From Casp-actino8 sp046091365 (GTDB lineage: Bacteria > Actinomycetota > Acidimicrobiia > Acidimicrobiales > Ilumatobacteraceae): a DNA stretch of 17,195 nt. How positions within the stretch are numbered: the stretch's first letter is position 1; each line of letters opens with the position of its first letter. Shown piece after piece: positions 6,143-13,627 of the stretch. The notes under the pieces are model-generated. The model saw nothing but the letters and a program-made list of their open reading frames with translations, had not been told where the DNA came from and searched no databases. The stretch covers positions 1 to 17,195 of the forward strand of contig JBJTBM010000136.1 of assembly GCA_046091365.1 (NCBI GenBank), written 5' to 3'. Position numbers and translations under genes: made by a program.

Positions 6143-8215
6143 ATGGCCTCGGGCAAGAAATCCAGCGCCGCCGCGCGCCATGCCGAGCTGATCGCCCTCG
6201 TCGAACATCACAACGTGCGGTACCACGTCGACGACGCGCCCGAGATCTCCGACGCCGAATACGACGAACTCGTGCGTGAGTTGCGCGCGATCGAAACCGA
6301 GCACCCCGAACTGGTGTCACCCGATTCTCCGACCCAGAAGGTCGGAGCCGGCACCGCCGAGACCTTCTCGCCGGTGCGTCACCGCGTGCCCATGACGAGC
6401 CTCGATAATGCGATGGATCGTGACGAACTCGTGGCCTGGGGCGAGCGGGCGATCAAGGGTCTCGGTGACGACGCACGTGTGCGTTACGTCTGCGAGCTCA
6501 AGATCGACGGACTGGCCATGAGTCTGCGTTACGAGAACGGCCTGTTGGTGCAGGCCGCCACACGGGGTGATGGCCGGGAGGGCGAGGACGTGACGGCGAA
6601 CGTCGCGACCATCGCGGTCGTTCCCAAGCGACTCGAATCCGGTGCGGGTATCGCGGTGCTCGAGGTGCGCGGCGAGGTGTACCTGCCGGTCGAGGCGTTC
6701 GAGCGTCTGAAGGCGGCCAAGGAACAGGAGAACGCCGAGCGCATCGCGGCGGGGCGCAAACCCGAGCCCGTGCCCGTGAATCCACGCAACGCCGGCGCGG
6801 GGAGCCTGCGGCAGAAGGACGCGACCGTCACCGCGGGGCGCGGTCTCGCGTTCTGGGCGTATCAACTCGGCGAGGTGGTCGGGGGTCCCGTGTTCACATC
6901 GCACCACGAGACGCTCGACTTCCTGCGCGGTCTGGGTTTCCCCGTCAACCCGAACGTGACCTTGCTCGATTCGGTCGACGAGGTGTCGGCGTATTGCGAG
7001 CGTTGGCAGAACGACCGGCACAGGTTGCCCTACGAGATCGACGGAGTGGTCGTGAAGATCGACGATCTCGTTCAACGCGAACAACTCGGATTCACCGCGC
7101 GCGCACCGCGGTGGGCGATCGCCTTCAAGTTTCCTCCCGAAGAACGCACCACCATCCTGCGCGACATCCAGATATCGGTGGGCCGCACCGGACGGGTCAC
7201 ACCGTTCGCGGTCCTCGAGAAGGTGTTCGTCGGTGGCTCGAACGTCGAAATGGCCACGTTGCACAACGAAGACCAGGTGCGTCTCAAGGACGTGCGACCC
7301 GGCGACACCGTGGTGGTGCGCAAGGCCGGCGACGTCATTCCCGAGGTGGTGGGTCCGGTCCTGTCGTTGCGTCCCGAGGGTCTCGGGCCGTGGCAATTCC
7401 CGTCGGTGTGCCCGTGCCCGTTGGGAGGCGAGTTGTCACGTCCCGAGGGCGAGGCCAACACGCGTTGTATCGAGCCCGGCTGCCCGAGTCAGCGCGACCA
7501 GCGCATCATCTATTTCGCTTCGCGGGGAGCGATGGACATCGAGGGTCTGGGCGAGAAAACGGTTTTCCAACTGTCCGACGCCGGCTTGGTGTCCGACCCC
7601 GGCGACCTCTACACGCTGACGGTCGAACAGCTGCTGACGCTCGAAGGTTTCGCTCGGGTGAGCGCCGAGAAACTCCTCGTCGCGATCGACGGATCGAAGT
7701 CGCGACCGCTACCCAAGATCCTCACCGCGCTCGGTGTGAAGCATCTCGGTCCGTCGGCTTCCGAGGCTCTCGCGGTGGCCTTCGGACATCTCGATGCGAT
7801 CATGAACGCGACCGAGGACGAGCTCGCCGACGTCGATGGCGTCGGTGGGGTCATTGCGGCGTCGGTCATCGGATGGTTCGCCGTTCCCGACAACCGTGCC
7901 TTCATCGAGAAGATGCGGGCGAGTGGCGTCGAGTTCGGCAACGTCGAGGTGTCGGGCCTGCCTCAGACCCTCGTTGGTCGCAACATCGTGGTCACCGGGT
8001 CGCTCGAGGGTTTCGATCGCGACGGAGCCGAGCGCGCCATCAAGGATCGTGGTGGCAAGAGCCCGGGTTCGGTCTCGAAGAAGACCGATGCGCTGGTGGT
8101 CGGAGCCGAGGCGGGAGCGAGCAAACTCACCAAGGCCCAGGAACTCGGCGTCCCGGTGCTCGATGAGGCCCAGTTCGTGCGTCTACTCGAGACCGGCGAG
8201 ATCCCCGGTCGCTAG
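6143..8215 (+). CDS. ligA: NAD-dependent DNA ligase LigA
   Basis: LigA seals nicks in DNA using NAD+ during replication and repair. The 690-residue protein has the full domain order. Domain Ia carries RYHVDDAPEISDAEYDEL (26-43), which binds NMN. The adenylation domain has the active-site lysine K120 in KIDG, with ATRGDGREGEDVTANV downstream. It is followed by the OB fold with VGRTGRVTPFA (346-356), a four-cysteine zinc finger (C423, C425, C442, C447), helix-hairpin-helix repeats (about 465-580) and a C-terminal BRCT domain (about 608-685, VVTGSLEGF). The first zinc pair is spaced C-x-C where C-x2-C is usual. The ATG at 6143 follows a TACAAT -10 by six bases. The stop codon overlaps that of the opposite gene in a CTAG. 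The MetE-like gene lies 35 bases upstream. Confidence 0.97.
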   Translation: MASGKKSSAAARHAELIALVEHHNVRYHVDDAPEISDAEYDELVRELRAIETEHPELVSPDSPTQKVGAGTAETFSPVRHRVPMTSLDNAMDRDELVAWGERAIKGLGDDARVRYVCELKIDGLAMSLRYENGLLVQAATRGDGREGEDVTANVATIAVVPKRLESGAGIAVLEVRGEVYLPVEAFERLKAAKEQENAERIAAGRKPEPVPVNPRNAGAGSLRQKDATVTAGRGLAFWAYQLGEVVGGPVFTSHHETLDFLRGLGFPVNPNVTLLDSVDEVSAYCERWQNDRHRLPYEIDGVVVKIDDLVQREQLGFTARAPRWAIAFKFPPEERTTILRDIQISVGRTGRVTPFAVLEKVFVGGSNVEMATLHNEDQVRLKDVRPGDTVVVRKAGDVIPEVVGPVLSLRPEGLGPWQFPSVCPCPLGGELSRPEGEANTRCIEPGCPSQRDQRIIYFASRGAMDIEGLGEKTVFQLSDAGLVSDPGDLYTLTVEQLLTLEGFARVSAEKLLVAIDGSKSRPLPKILTALGVKHLGPSASEALAVAFGHLDAIMNATEDELADVDGVGGVIAASVIGWFAVPDNRAFIEKMRASGVEFGNVEVSGLPQTLVGRNIVVTGSLEGFDRDGAERAIKDRGGKSPGSVSKKTDALVVGAEAGASKLTKAQELGVPVLDEAQFVRLLETGEIPGR

Positions 8216-8727
8216 AGGACCTCGAACGACCACGAGAAGCTGCGCGCGGTCGATCGACCATCCTCGATCTTCCAGAACGACACGCTCACGCGGTGCACAC
8301 CCACCTCGTACTTCTCGACCACGGCACCCTCGGTGGGTTCGAAACGAATCAGGGAATTTCCCTGGTCGTAAATGGCGGTCTTGGGAAGTTCGATCTGCTG
8401 TCCGGGTTTCGCGTCGACGGGTGCGGCATCTTCGAGTCGTGTCGTCGGGATCACGATGCCGTCGAGGGTGAGTTCGGCCTCGTAGCCGTCGACGAGGTCG
8501 ACGGAGATTTCGGTCTGTGAGAGCACCTGTCGGTCGTTCGGGGCCGGTGAGACCCCGATGATCTGGTCCGGGTAGCCGAGGGCGTCGCGGCCAGTCGTGG
8601 CTGACATCAATCCGAGGATCACCATCATGATGCCCATCGCGAGTCCGGCGCTGATGAGAACCAATTCGAGCGACGGACGTCGGCGCGGTCTCGGCAGTTC
8701 GGCGGGAGAGGCCTCGACATCGGTCAC
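8212..8727 (-). CDS. single-pass membrane-anchored protein with an extracytoplasmic beta-rich domain, function unknown
   Basis: The 171-residue protein has a short basic cytoplasmic N terminus (RPRRR at 13-17). One transmembrane helix spans about 20-42. The rest is a soluble segment of about 125 residues that should lie outside the membrane. It begins IIGVSPAPNDRQVLSQTEISV, reminiscent of bacterial Ig-like folds, with alternating polar and hydrophobic strands to the end (SFSWSFEVL). It has no cysteine and no catalytic motif I recognise. I chose the GTG at 8727 because longer readings run antisense through the divergent PASTA gene. A GAGAAT hexamer lies six bases before the GTG. The gene is head-to-head with that PASTA gene (90-base gap), so shared regulation or partnership is possible but not shown. 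Confidence 0.75.
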   Translation of the reverse strand: MTDVEASPAELPRPRRRPSLELVLISAGLAMGIMMVILGLMSATTGRDALGYPDQIIGVSPAPNDRQVLSQTEISVDLVDGYEAELTLDGIVIPTTRLEDAAPVDAKPGQQIELPKTAIYDQGNSLIRFEPTEGAVVEKYEVGVHRVSVSFWKIEDGRSTARSFSWSFEVL

Positions 8728-8733
8728 ACCCTC

Positions 8734-8739
8734 ATTCTC
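8734..8739 (-). promoter_or_regulatory. weak candidate leaderless -10 for the anchored protein gene
   Basis: The minus strand reads GAGAAT, six bases (GAGGGT), then GTG at 8727. The hexamer keeps A at position 2 and T at position 6. GAGGGT could instead act as a ribosome site, but its one-base spacing is too short. Confidence 0.35.
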
Positions 8740-8804
8740 ACCCGATGTGCTGGTCTTTTGCACTTCGTGACGGGGGCGATCGTCACATGGTCGCAATACA
8801 CCGC

Positions 8805-8810
8805 TAGTTT
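8805..8810 (+). promoter_or_regulatory. -10 element of a likely leaderless promoter for the PASTA pseudokinase gene
   Basis: TAGTTT lies seven bases before the ATG at 8818, with no Shine-Dalgarno in between. It sits in the 90-base divergent region (8728-8817), which must hold the promoters of both genes. I see no clear -35 or operator there. Confidence 0.5.
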
Positions 8811-8817
8811 CCCGGCG

Positions 8818-10737
8818 ATGTCCGTGTTCGAGAACCACGATCCGGAGACGTTGATCGACTCCATGATCGACGGACGCTTCCGGCTCAAGACCGAGATCGC
8901 CCGGTCGACGACGAGCGCGGTTTTCATCGCCGCCGACACGCGTCTCGACACCGAGGTGACCCTGCGGCTCTTCTCGGCCGACGTCAGCCGACTGCGGGGC
9001 GAGGCCCTCATCGACCAGGCGCGCGAGGTCGCGGCCCTGAACCATCCCAACATCCTGCGCACCGTCGCTTTCGGTCGGGCCACGGTGGGCGAGGCGACCC
9101 GGGTGTTCGTCGCCCAGGAGCGCACCGTCGGGGGCACCCTGCAGGACATGATCGATCGCGGTCGCTGGCTCACACCCAGCCAGGCCGTGACGGTGGGGGT
9201 CGACGTGTGTCGGGCGCTCGACCACGCGCACAAGCGTGGTCTGACGCACTTCGACCTGCGACCGTCGGCGATCGTCTTCGACGGCGAGCGTCGCGCCCGG
9301 GTGGCCGACATCGGTGTGGCCTCGGTGATCGCCGAGGACGCTTGGGGGGACGCCACGACCGTGTCGCTCGAACGCGCTCGGTATTGCTCGCCCGAACAGG
9401 CCGTCGGCGAGCCCTTCGACGAGAAGGCCGACGTCTACGCGCTGGCGCTGGTGCTGGCCGAGACGGTGACCGGCAACGTTCCGTTCCTGTCGGACTCGGT
9501 CGTCACCACGCTCGGCTCGCGCGTGGACAAACTCTTCCCGGTGTCGGCCGACCTCGGCGGCCTGGCGTCGGTGCTCGAGCGAGCGGGTCGTTCCGATCCC
9601 CTCGAGCGTTCGAGCGCCGCCGACATGGGTCGTGCGCTGATTCAGGCGGCACCGTCGTTGCCTCGTCCCGCCCCCTTGCCGCTGGTGTCGACGTCGATTT
9701 TCGAGCCGGATCGCACCGGGGAGATCTCGTCGCCCGCCGTTCGCGAGGCCTTCGCCCCGTCGGAGTCGCCCGACGGCGAGGTCGTCGAGTCCGAACCGGG
9801 GACCACCGTCGCCGATGCACCGCTGATCGGCCGCTGGATCTACGCCGCGGTGGCGGTTTTGGTCGTCGTCGTCGGAGGATTCCTGTTGTTCAAGGTGGTC
9901 CAAAAGGACTCGTACGAGGTTCCCTCGCTCACCGGTGTCGAGTTGGGTGAGGCGACCAACGTGGTGACGGAGTACGACTGGACCATCGTGCGGGTCGACG
10001 AGCCCAGCGAGACCGTCGCGGCCGGAGCGGTCATCCGCACCGAGCCCGCGAGCGGAGACAAGTTGCAATCGGGCAAGGACATCACGTTCTTCGTGTCGAC
10101 CGGCCCGCCACCGGTGGCTCTTCCCGAGTTGAACCTCCTCGAGGTCACCGCGGCGACCGACGCCCTCACCGGCGCCGGCTTGGTCGTCGGGGTGCAGACG
10201 CCCGAGTACAGCGAAGACGTGGCGGTTGGTCTCGTGATCCGATGGGCTGTCGGCCTCCAACCCAACTTGGTTGCCGGCCAGGAGGTCGTGAAGGGCACCG
10301 CAGTCGACATCGTGGTGTCGCAGGGACCCGCGCCCCGCGTGGTTCCCGATCTGCGCGGAATGACGATCGACGCGGCTACGGCAGCCCTGAATGATCTGCA
10401 ACTGATCGTCAATCGTGCCGACGACGAGTTCTCACCCGACGTGCCGCTCGGTGGCGTCTCGACACAGAGCCCGGCGGCCGGGGAGTCGTTGGCCAAGGGT
10501 TCGTCGGTCACCGTGGCGATCTCGAAGGGTCCCGACGTCGTGTCCATGCCCAACCTGGCCACGGCGACCACGCTCGACCTCGTGAAGCAGTCGCTCGCCA
10601 ATGCGGGTCTGACCCTCGGCACCGTCACCGGACGCGTGCGGGGGGCTCCGATCGCCGCGCTGGTCGGAGGTCAGATCGTCGCCCCGGGCCAGCAACTGCC
10701 GCGCGGCAGTGTGGTCGACGTCGTCTACTACGGCTGA
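8818..10737 (+). CDS. membrane PASTA-domain Ser/Thr kinase homologue, probable pseudokinase
   Basis: The 639-residue protein has the PknB-like plan: a cytoplasmic kinase-fold domain (about 18-275), a Pro/Glu-rich linker, one transmembrane helix (about 339-359) and four PASTA-type repeats outside (about 366-433, 434-506, 507-575, 576-639). PASTA domains bind muropeptides or lipid II. The kinase core is degenerate: the glycine loop is EIARSTTSAVF without glycines, the VAIK lysine is R50 (VTLR), and HRDLKPxN reads HFDLRPSA (144-151), so Lys is R148 and Asn is A151. D146, D164 (DIG for DFG), SPE (191-193) and D205 (DVYA) remain. The second and fourth PASTA units are the most divergent. Catalysis looks unlikely; a scaffold or sensor role is inferred. 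The start at 8818 follows TAGTTT by seven bases. It may act with an active kinase encoded elsewhere. Confidence 0.88.
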   Translation: MSVFENHDPETLIDSMIDGRFRLKTEIARSTTSAVFIAADTRLDTEVTLRLFSADVSRLRGEALIDQAREVAALNHPNILRTVAFGRATVGEATRVFVAQERTVGGTLQDMIDRGRWLTPSQAVTVGVDVCRALDHAHKRGLTHFDLRPSAIVFDGERRARVADIGVASVIAEDAWGDATTVSLERARYCSPEQAVGEPFDEKADVYALALVLAETVTGNVPFLSDSVVTTLGSRVDKLFPVSADLGGLASVLERAGRSDPLERSSAADMGRALIQAAPSLPRPAPLPLVSTSIFEPDRTGEISSPAVREAFAPSESPDGEVVESEPGTTVADAPLIGRWIYAAVAVLVVVVGGFLLFKVVQKDSYEVPSLTGVELGEATNVVTEYDWTIVRVDEPSETVAAGAVIRTEPASGDKLQSGKDITFFVSTGPPPVALPELNLLEVTAATDALTGAGLVVGVQTPEYSEDVAVGLVIRWAVGLQPNLVAGQEVVKGTAVDIVVSQGPAPRVVPDLRGMTIDAATAALNDLQLIVNRADDEFSPDVPLGGVSTQSPAAGESLAKGSSVTVAISKGPDVVSMPNLATATTLDLVKQSLANAGLTLGTVTGRVRGAPIAALVGGQIVAPGQQLPRGSVVDVVYYG

Positions 10738-10785
10738 CCCACGGCCGACCCGGCCCGGACTTATCGCTCGACCGGGGAGCGGGAA

Positions 10786-10809
10786 TAAGGTTGTTGGACC
10801 CCGAAGGAG
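10786..10809 (+). promoter_or_regulatory. -10 and Shine-Dalgarno for the SDR-MFS operon
   Basis: TAAGGT at 10786-10791 is a -10 candidate, giving a leader of about 19 bases. AAGGAG at 10804-10809 is a strong ribosome site seven bases before the ATG at 10817. This is the clearest leadered start in the window, in contrast to the leaderless-type starts around it. Confidence 0.5.
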
Positions 10810-10816
10810 AACGATC

Positions 10817-11695
10817 ATGGGAACACTCGACGGCCGCGTGGCCATCATCACCGGAGCCGGCCGCGGACTCGGCCGCGAGCACGCACTCCTCTTCGCCGCC
10901 GAAGGAGCCAAGGTCGTGGTCAACGACCTCGGCGGTGCCAACGACGGCACCGGTACCGACATCACACCGGCCCAACAGACCGTGGCCGACATCAAAGCGA
11001 TGGGCGGCGAAGCCATCGTCAACGGCGACAACGTCGCCGATTGGGACGGCGCCAAGCGCCTGATCGACAGCGCGATCGACGCCTTCGGCGACCTCGACAT
11101 CCTCGTGAACAACGCCGGCATCCTGCGCGACCGTGTGCTCGTCAACATGACCGAGGCCGAGTGGGACGCCGTGATCGCGGTGCACCTGAAGGGTCACTTC
11201 GCCCCGACGCGTCACGCCGCCGTGTACTGGCGCGAGCAGGCCAAGGCCGGTGTCACCAAGCCGCGCAACATCGTGCACACCAGTAGCACGAGTGGCCTTT
11301 TCTCGAACCCCGGTCAGGGCAACTACGGCGCAGCCAAGTCGGGCATCGCGACCTTCAGTCAGATCTGCGCCAAGGAGCTGGCCCGCTACAACGTCAAGAG
11401 CAACTCCATCGCTCCCGCGGCGCGCACGCGACTCACGCTGGCCACACCCGGCCTCGAGGACGTGCTGGCGCCCAAGCCCGGCGAGTTCGACAAGTGGGAT
11501 CCGGCCAACGTGAGCCCGCTCGTCGCCTATCTGTCGTCGGAGTTGTGCGAATTCACCGGCGAGACCTTCTTCGTCCAGGGAGGACAGGTCACGCGCGTGA
11601 AGTCGTGGGAGAACGCCGAGACAATCGATCAGGACGATCGTTGGTCGGTGTCGGCGCTCGCCTCGGCGATGACGTCGCTGAAGCCCAAGTCCTGA
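10817..11695 (+). CDS. short-chain dehydrogenase/reductase, (3R)-hydroxyacyl-CoA dehydrogenase type
   Basis: This NAD(P)-dependent oxidoreductase has 292 residues. The cofactor loop is TGAGRGLG (12-19), followed by VVVNDLGG (33-40), which is characteristic of the peroxisomal MFE-2/HSD17B4-type dehydrogenase. NNAGILRD (98-105) is also shared with that group. The catalytic triad is S157, Y170 and K174 (YGAAK), with N98/N99 nearby. The C-terminal part (SPLVAYLSSELCEFTGETF) again matches the MFE-2 type, which oxidises 3-hydroxyacyl-CoA in beta-oxidation. The true substrate cannot be read from sequence. It has a strong Shine-Dalgarno and C-ending codons that suggest good expression. The MFS transporter gene begins three bases after the stop. 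Confidence 0.9.
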   Translation: MGTLDGRVAIITGAGRGLGREHALLFAAEGAKVVVNDLGGANDGTGTDITPAQQTVADIKAMGGEAIVNGDNVADWDGAKRLIDSAIDAFGDLDILVNNAGILRDRVLVNMTEAEWDAVIAVHLKGHFAPTRHAAVYWREQAKAGVTKPRNIVHTSSTSGLFSNPGQGNYGAAKSGIATFSQICAKELARYNVKSNSIAPAARTRLTLATPGLEDVLAPKPGEFDKWDPANVSPLVAYLSSELCEFTGETFFVQGGQVTRVKSWENAETIDQDDRWSVSALASAMTSLKPKS

Positions 11696-11698
11696 GAC

Positions 11699-13171
11699 GT
11701 GGGCGCCGACGCCCGCGAACCCAATCCGCGCACGCTCAACGTCGACTCGGTCGGGGTCGACGAACTCGGAGTCGTTCCGTGGCCGATTCTGTTGCGGGGT
11801 CGTATCGCGCGGCGTGTGGGGGTGCGCCGTGAGACGGCCGTCCTCTGGATCGTCCTCACGTCGTTGTTCATGGTGAGCGTCACGTTCACCATTCTCACGC
11901 TCTCACTCGGTCGTATCGCATCGGATCTGAACACCAGCACCGGTGTCATCGCTTGGTCGATCACCGGACCGATGCTGGCTTTCGGCGTGGTCGGACCGGT
12001 CTACGGCAAGGCGGGCGATCTGTGGGGACACAAGCGGGTGTTCGTTCTGGGAATGCTCGGCGCCGGTGTTTTCGCCGGTCTCACGGCAGTCGCGTGGAAC
12101 GGTTTCACAATGGTGTTGTTCCGCGTCTTGTCATCTTCGTGTGGCGCGGCCACGGGTCCGGCCACCATGGCATACATCAATCGAATGTTCGGCACCGACG
12201 AACGCGTGCGGCCGCTCGGTTATTGGAGTTTCGTGAACGCCGGTGCACCGGTTGTCGGGGTGATCGCTGGCGCTCCGCTCGTCGAACACCTCGGTTGGCG
12301 GATCATCTTCATCGTTCAGGCACCACTGCTGATCGTCGGCACGGTGATCGCACTTTGGCTGCTGCCCGACACCGAGCGGCTCTCCGACGTGAGGTTCGAC
12401 GTGAAGGGTTCGCTCACCTTGGGTCTGGGTGCAGCGGCATTGTTGGCCGGTGTGAATCAAGGGCCCAAGTGGGGATGGACGTCACCGGCGGTGTTGGTTC
12501 TGATCGTCGGTGCCCTGGTGATACTCAGATTCTTCATCGGGATCGAGCGTCGGGCCATCGACCCATTGCTTCCCTTGCACTGGTTGCGGAGCCGGGCGGT
12601 TGTGGTGCCGGTGATGGCCCAGTCGATGGCCAACTTCGCGTACATGGGAGGTTCACTTCTCGCACCCCAGGTGATGGAGAACGTGCTCGACTACTCGTCG
12701 GGGCGTATGTCGCTCGTCACCATTGCCCGACCATTGGTGTTCGCGGTTCTGGCACCTCTCGGCAGTCTGGTCACGGTTCGGGTGGGAGAGCGTTCCATGG
12801 GAGTCGCCGGTACCACGATGATGATGATGTCGATGATGATGTTCTCGTTCATCGGTCAGTCCACCGGGACGTACCACGTGGTTCTGTCGATGGCGCTGTC
12901 GGGGGCGGCGTTCGGGCTGCTCGGACCGTCGATGGTTTCGCTCGTCGCGAATGGTGTCGATGACAAGGACCTCGGTGTGGCCGGCGCCCTTCAGCAACTC
13001 ATGTCGCAGATGGGCGCGGTGTTCGGTTCGGTGATCATGGTCACAGTGCAACAAGCCACGGAAAACGGTGATCCGACACCCTCGTCGTACGCGAACGCCT
13101 TCCGGGTGGCTGCTGGCGTGTCGATCGCTGCAGTGTTGGTGGCGGCGCGGGTACGTTCGACGCCGCGCTGA
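11699..13171 (+). CDS. MFS transporter, DHA2 (EmrB/QacA-like) family
   Basis: The 490-residue protein is a polytopic membrane transporter, probably a proton-driven exporter. Motif A is GKAGDLWGHKRV (103-114) between the second and third hydrophobic segments. The helices begin near residue 47, and about 12-14 can be drawn to residue 483, as usual for DHA2. The first 45 residues are hydrophilic and poorly typical. The GTG at 11699 has no good ribosome site but lies three bases after the SDR stop, so re-initiation is likely; a GTG at 11816 or 11822 would remove that extension. A methionine-rich run (374-381, MMMMSMMM) falls in a late helix. The substrate is unknown. The stop is three bases from that of the convergent SCP2 gene. 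Confidence 0.9.
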   Translation: MGADAREPNPRTLNVDSVGVDELGVVPWPILLRGRIARRVGVRRETAVLWIVLTSLFMVSVTFTILTLSLGRIASDLNTSTGVIAWSITGPMLAFGVVGPVYGKAGDLWGHKRVFVLGMLGAGVFAGLTAVAWNGFTMVLFRVLSSSCGAATGPATMAYINRMFGTDERVRPLGYWSFVNAGAPVVGVIAGAPLVEHLGWRIIFIVQAPLLIVGTVIALWLLPDTERLSDVRFDVKGSLTLGLGAAALLAGVNQGPKWGWTSPAVLVLIVGALVILRFFIGIERRAIDPLLPLHWLRSRAVVVPVMAQSMANFAYMGGSLLAPQVMENVLDYSSGRMSLVTIARPLVFAVLAPLGSLVTVRVGERSMGVAGTTMMMMSMMMFSFIGQSTGTYHVVLSMALSGAAFGLLGPSMVSLVANGVDDKDLGVAGALQQLMSQMGAVFGSVIMVTVQQATENGDPTPSSYANAFRVAAGVSIAAVLVAARVRSTPR

Positions 13172-13174
13172 CCG

Positions 13175-13582
13175 TCACTCGGTGATGGCCTTGATCTCCT
13201 CGGCGATCTTGGCCGTGACATCGGTCTGGGGCACCTGCGTCTGCATCGCCATCATCTTCATCATGTCGCCGACCACCTTGATCTTGCCGGTCATGAAGGC
13301 CTGCATCGCGGCAGCCTGATCGTTGAGTGCAAAGATCGCACGCGCGGTGGCCCAGTCGGTGGTCACGGTGGCGTCGGCGTTCTCGAGTTCGCCCAACTCC
13401 ACTTCCATGTCACCCGACGAGGTGTCCATGTAACTGAGCACGGTTCCTTCGCCGAACGGCACGTCGGTGATCACCTGGTTGATTCGGATCACGGCCGTGA
13501 TCTTGGGTGCTTGGTCTTGGTACTTCGCACGGATCGCTCGCGCGGCGTCCATCCACTCGGGAGACAAAAAGGGGAAAGCCAT
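13175..13582 (-). CDS. SCP2 sterol-carrier-like domain protein
   Basis: The 135-residue cytoplasmic protein looks like one SCP2 domain. It begins with a helix containing SPEWMDAARAIRAKY. A run of strands follows (KITAVIRINQVI, VLSYMDTSSGDMEVELGE), then a typical segment DATVTTDWATARAIFALNDQ and the C-terminal MTGKIKVVGDMMKMM (97-111), the hallmark of the family. SCP2 domains hold lipids or acyl-CoA in a hydrophobic tunnel; bacterial members often lie near fatty acid or sterol genes, and here the acyl-CoA-type SDR gene is convergent and close. The ATG at 13582 has TAGTGT six bases upstream and no Shine-Dalgarno, so it has its own promoter although it follows the racemase gene by 45 bases. Its cargo is unknown. 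Confidence 0.85.
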   Translation of the reverse strand: MAFPFLSPEWMDAARAIRAKYQDQAPKITAVIRINQVITDVPFGEGTVLSYMDTSSGDMEVELGELENADATVTTDWATARAIFALNDQAAAMQAFMTGKIKVVGDMMKMMAMQTQVPQTDVTAKIAEEIKAITE

Positions 13583-13588
13583 GCACCG

Positions 13589-13594
13589 ACACTA
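13589..13594 (-). promoter_or_regulatory. -10 element of a likely leaderless promoter for the SCP2 gene
   Basis: The minus strand reads TAGTGT, six bases, then the ATG at 13582. It lies in the 45-base gap after the racemase gene, so SCP2 is probably transcribed separately as well as by read-through. Confidence 0.5.
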
Positions 13595-13627
13595 GCCACC
13601 CCGGATGATCGGGCCCGTACCGAGGAC

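Noticed and set aside
8728..10401. A long minus-strand reading frame running antisense through most of the PASTA gene and joining the 171-residue protein
   Set aside because: The upstream part is Arg/His/Gly-rich low-complexity sequence, typical of the antisense frame of a GC-rich gene. The PASTA motifs on the plus strand explain this DNA, so only the part from the GTG at 8727 was kept.
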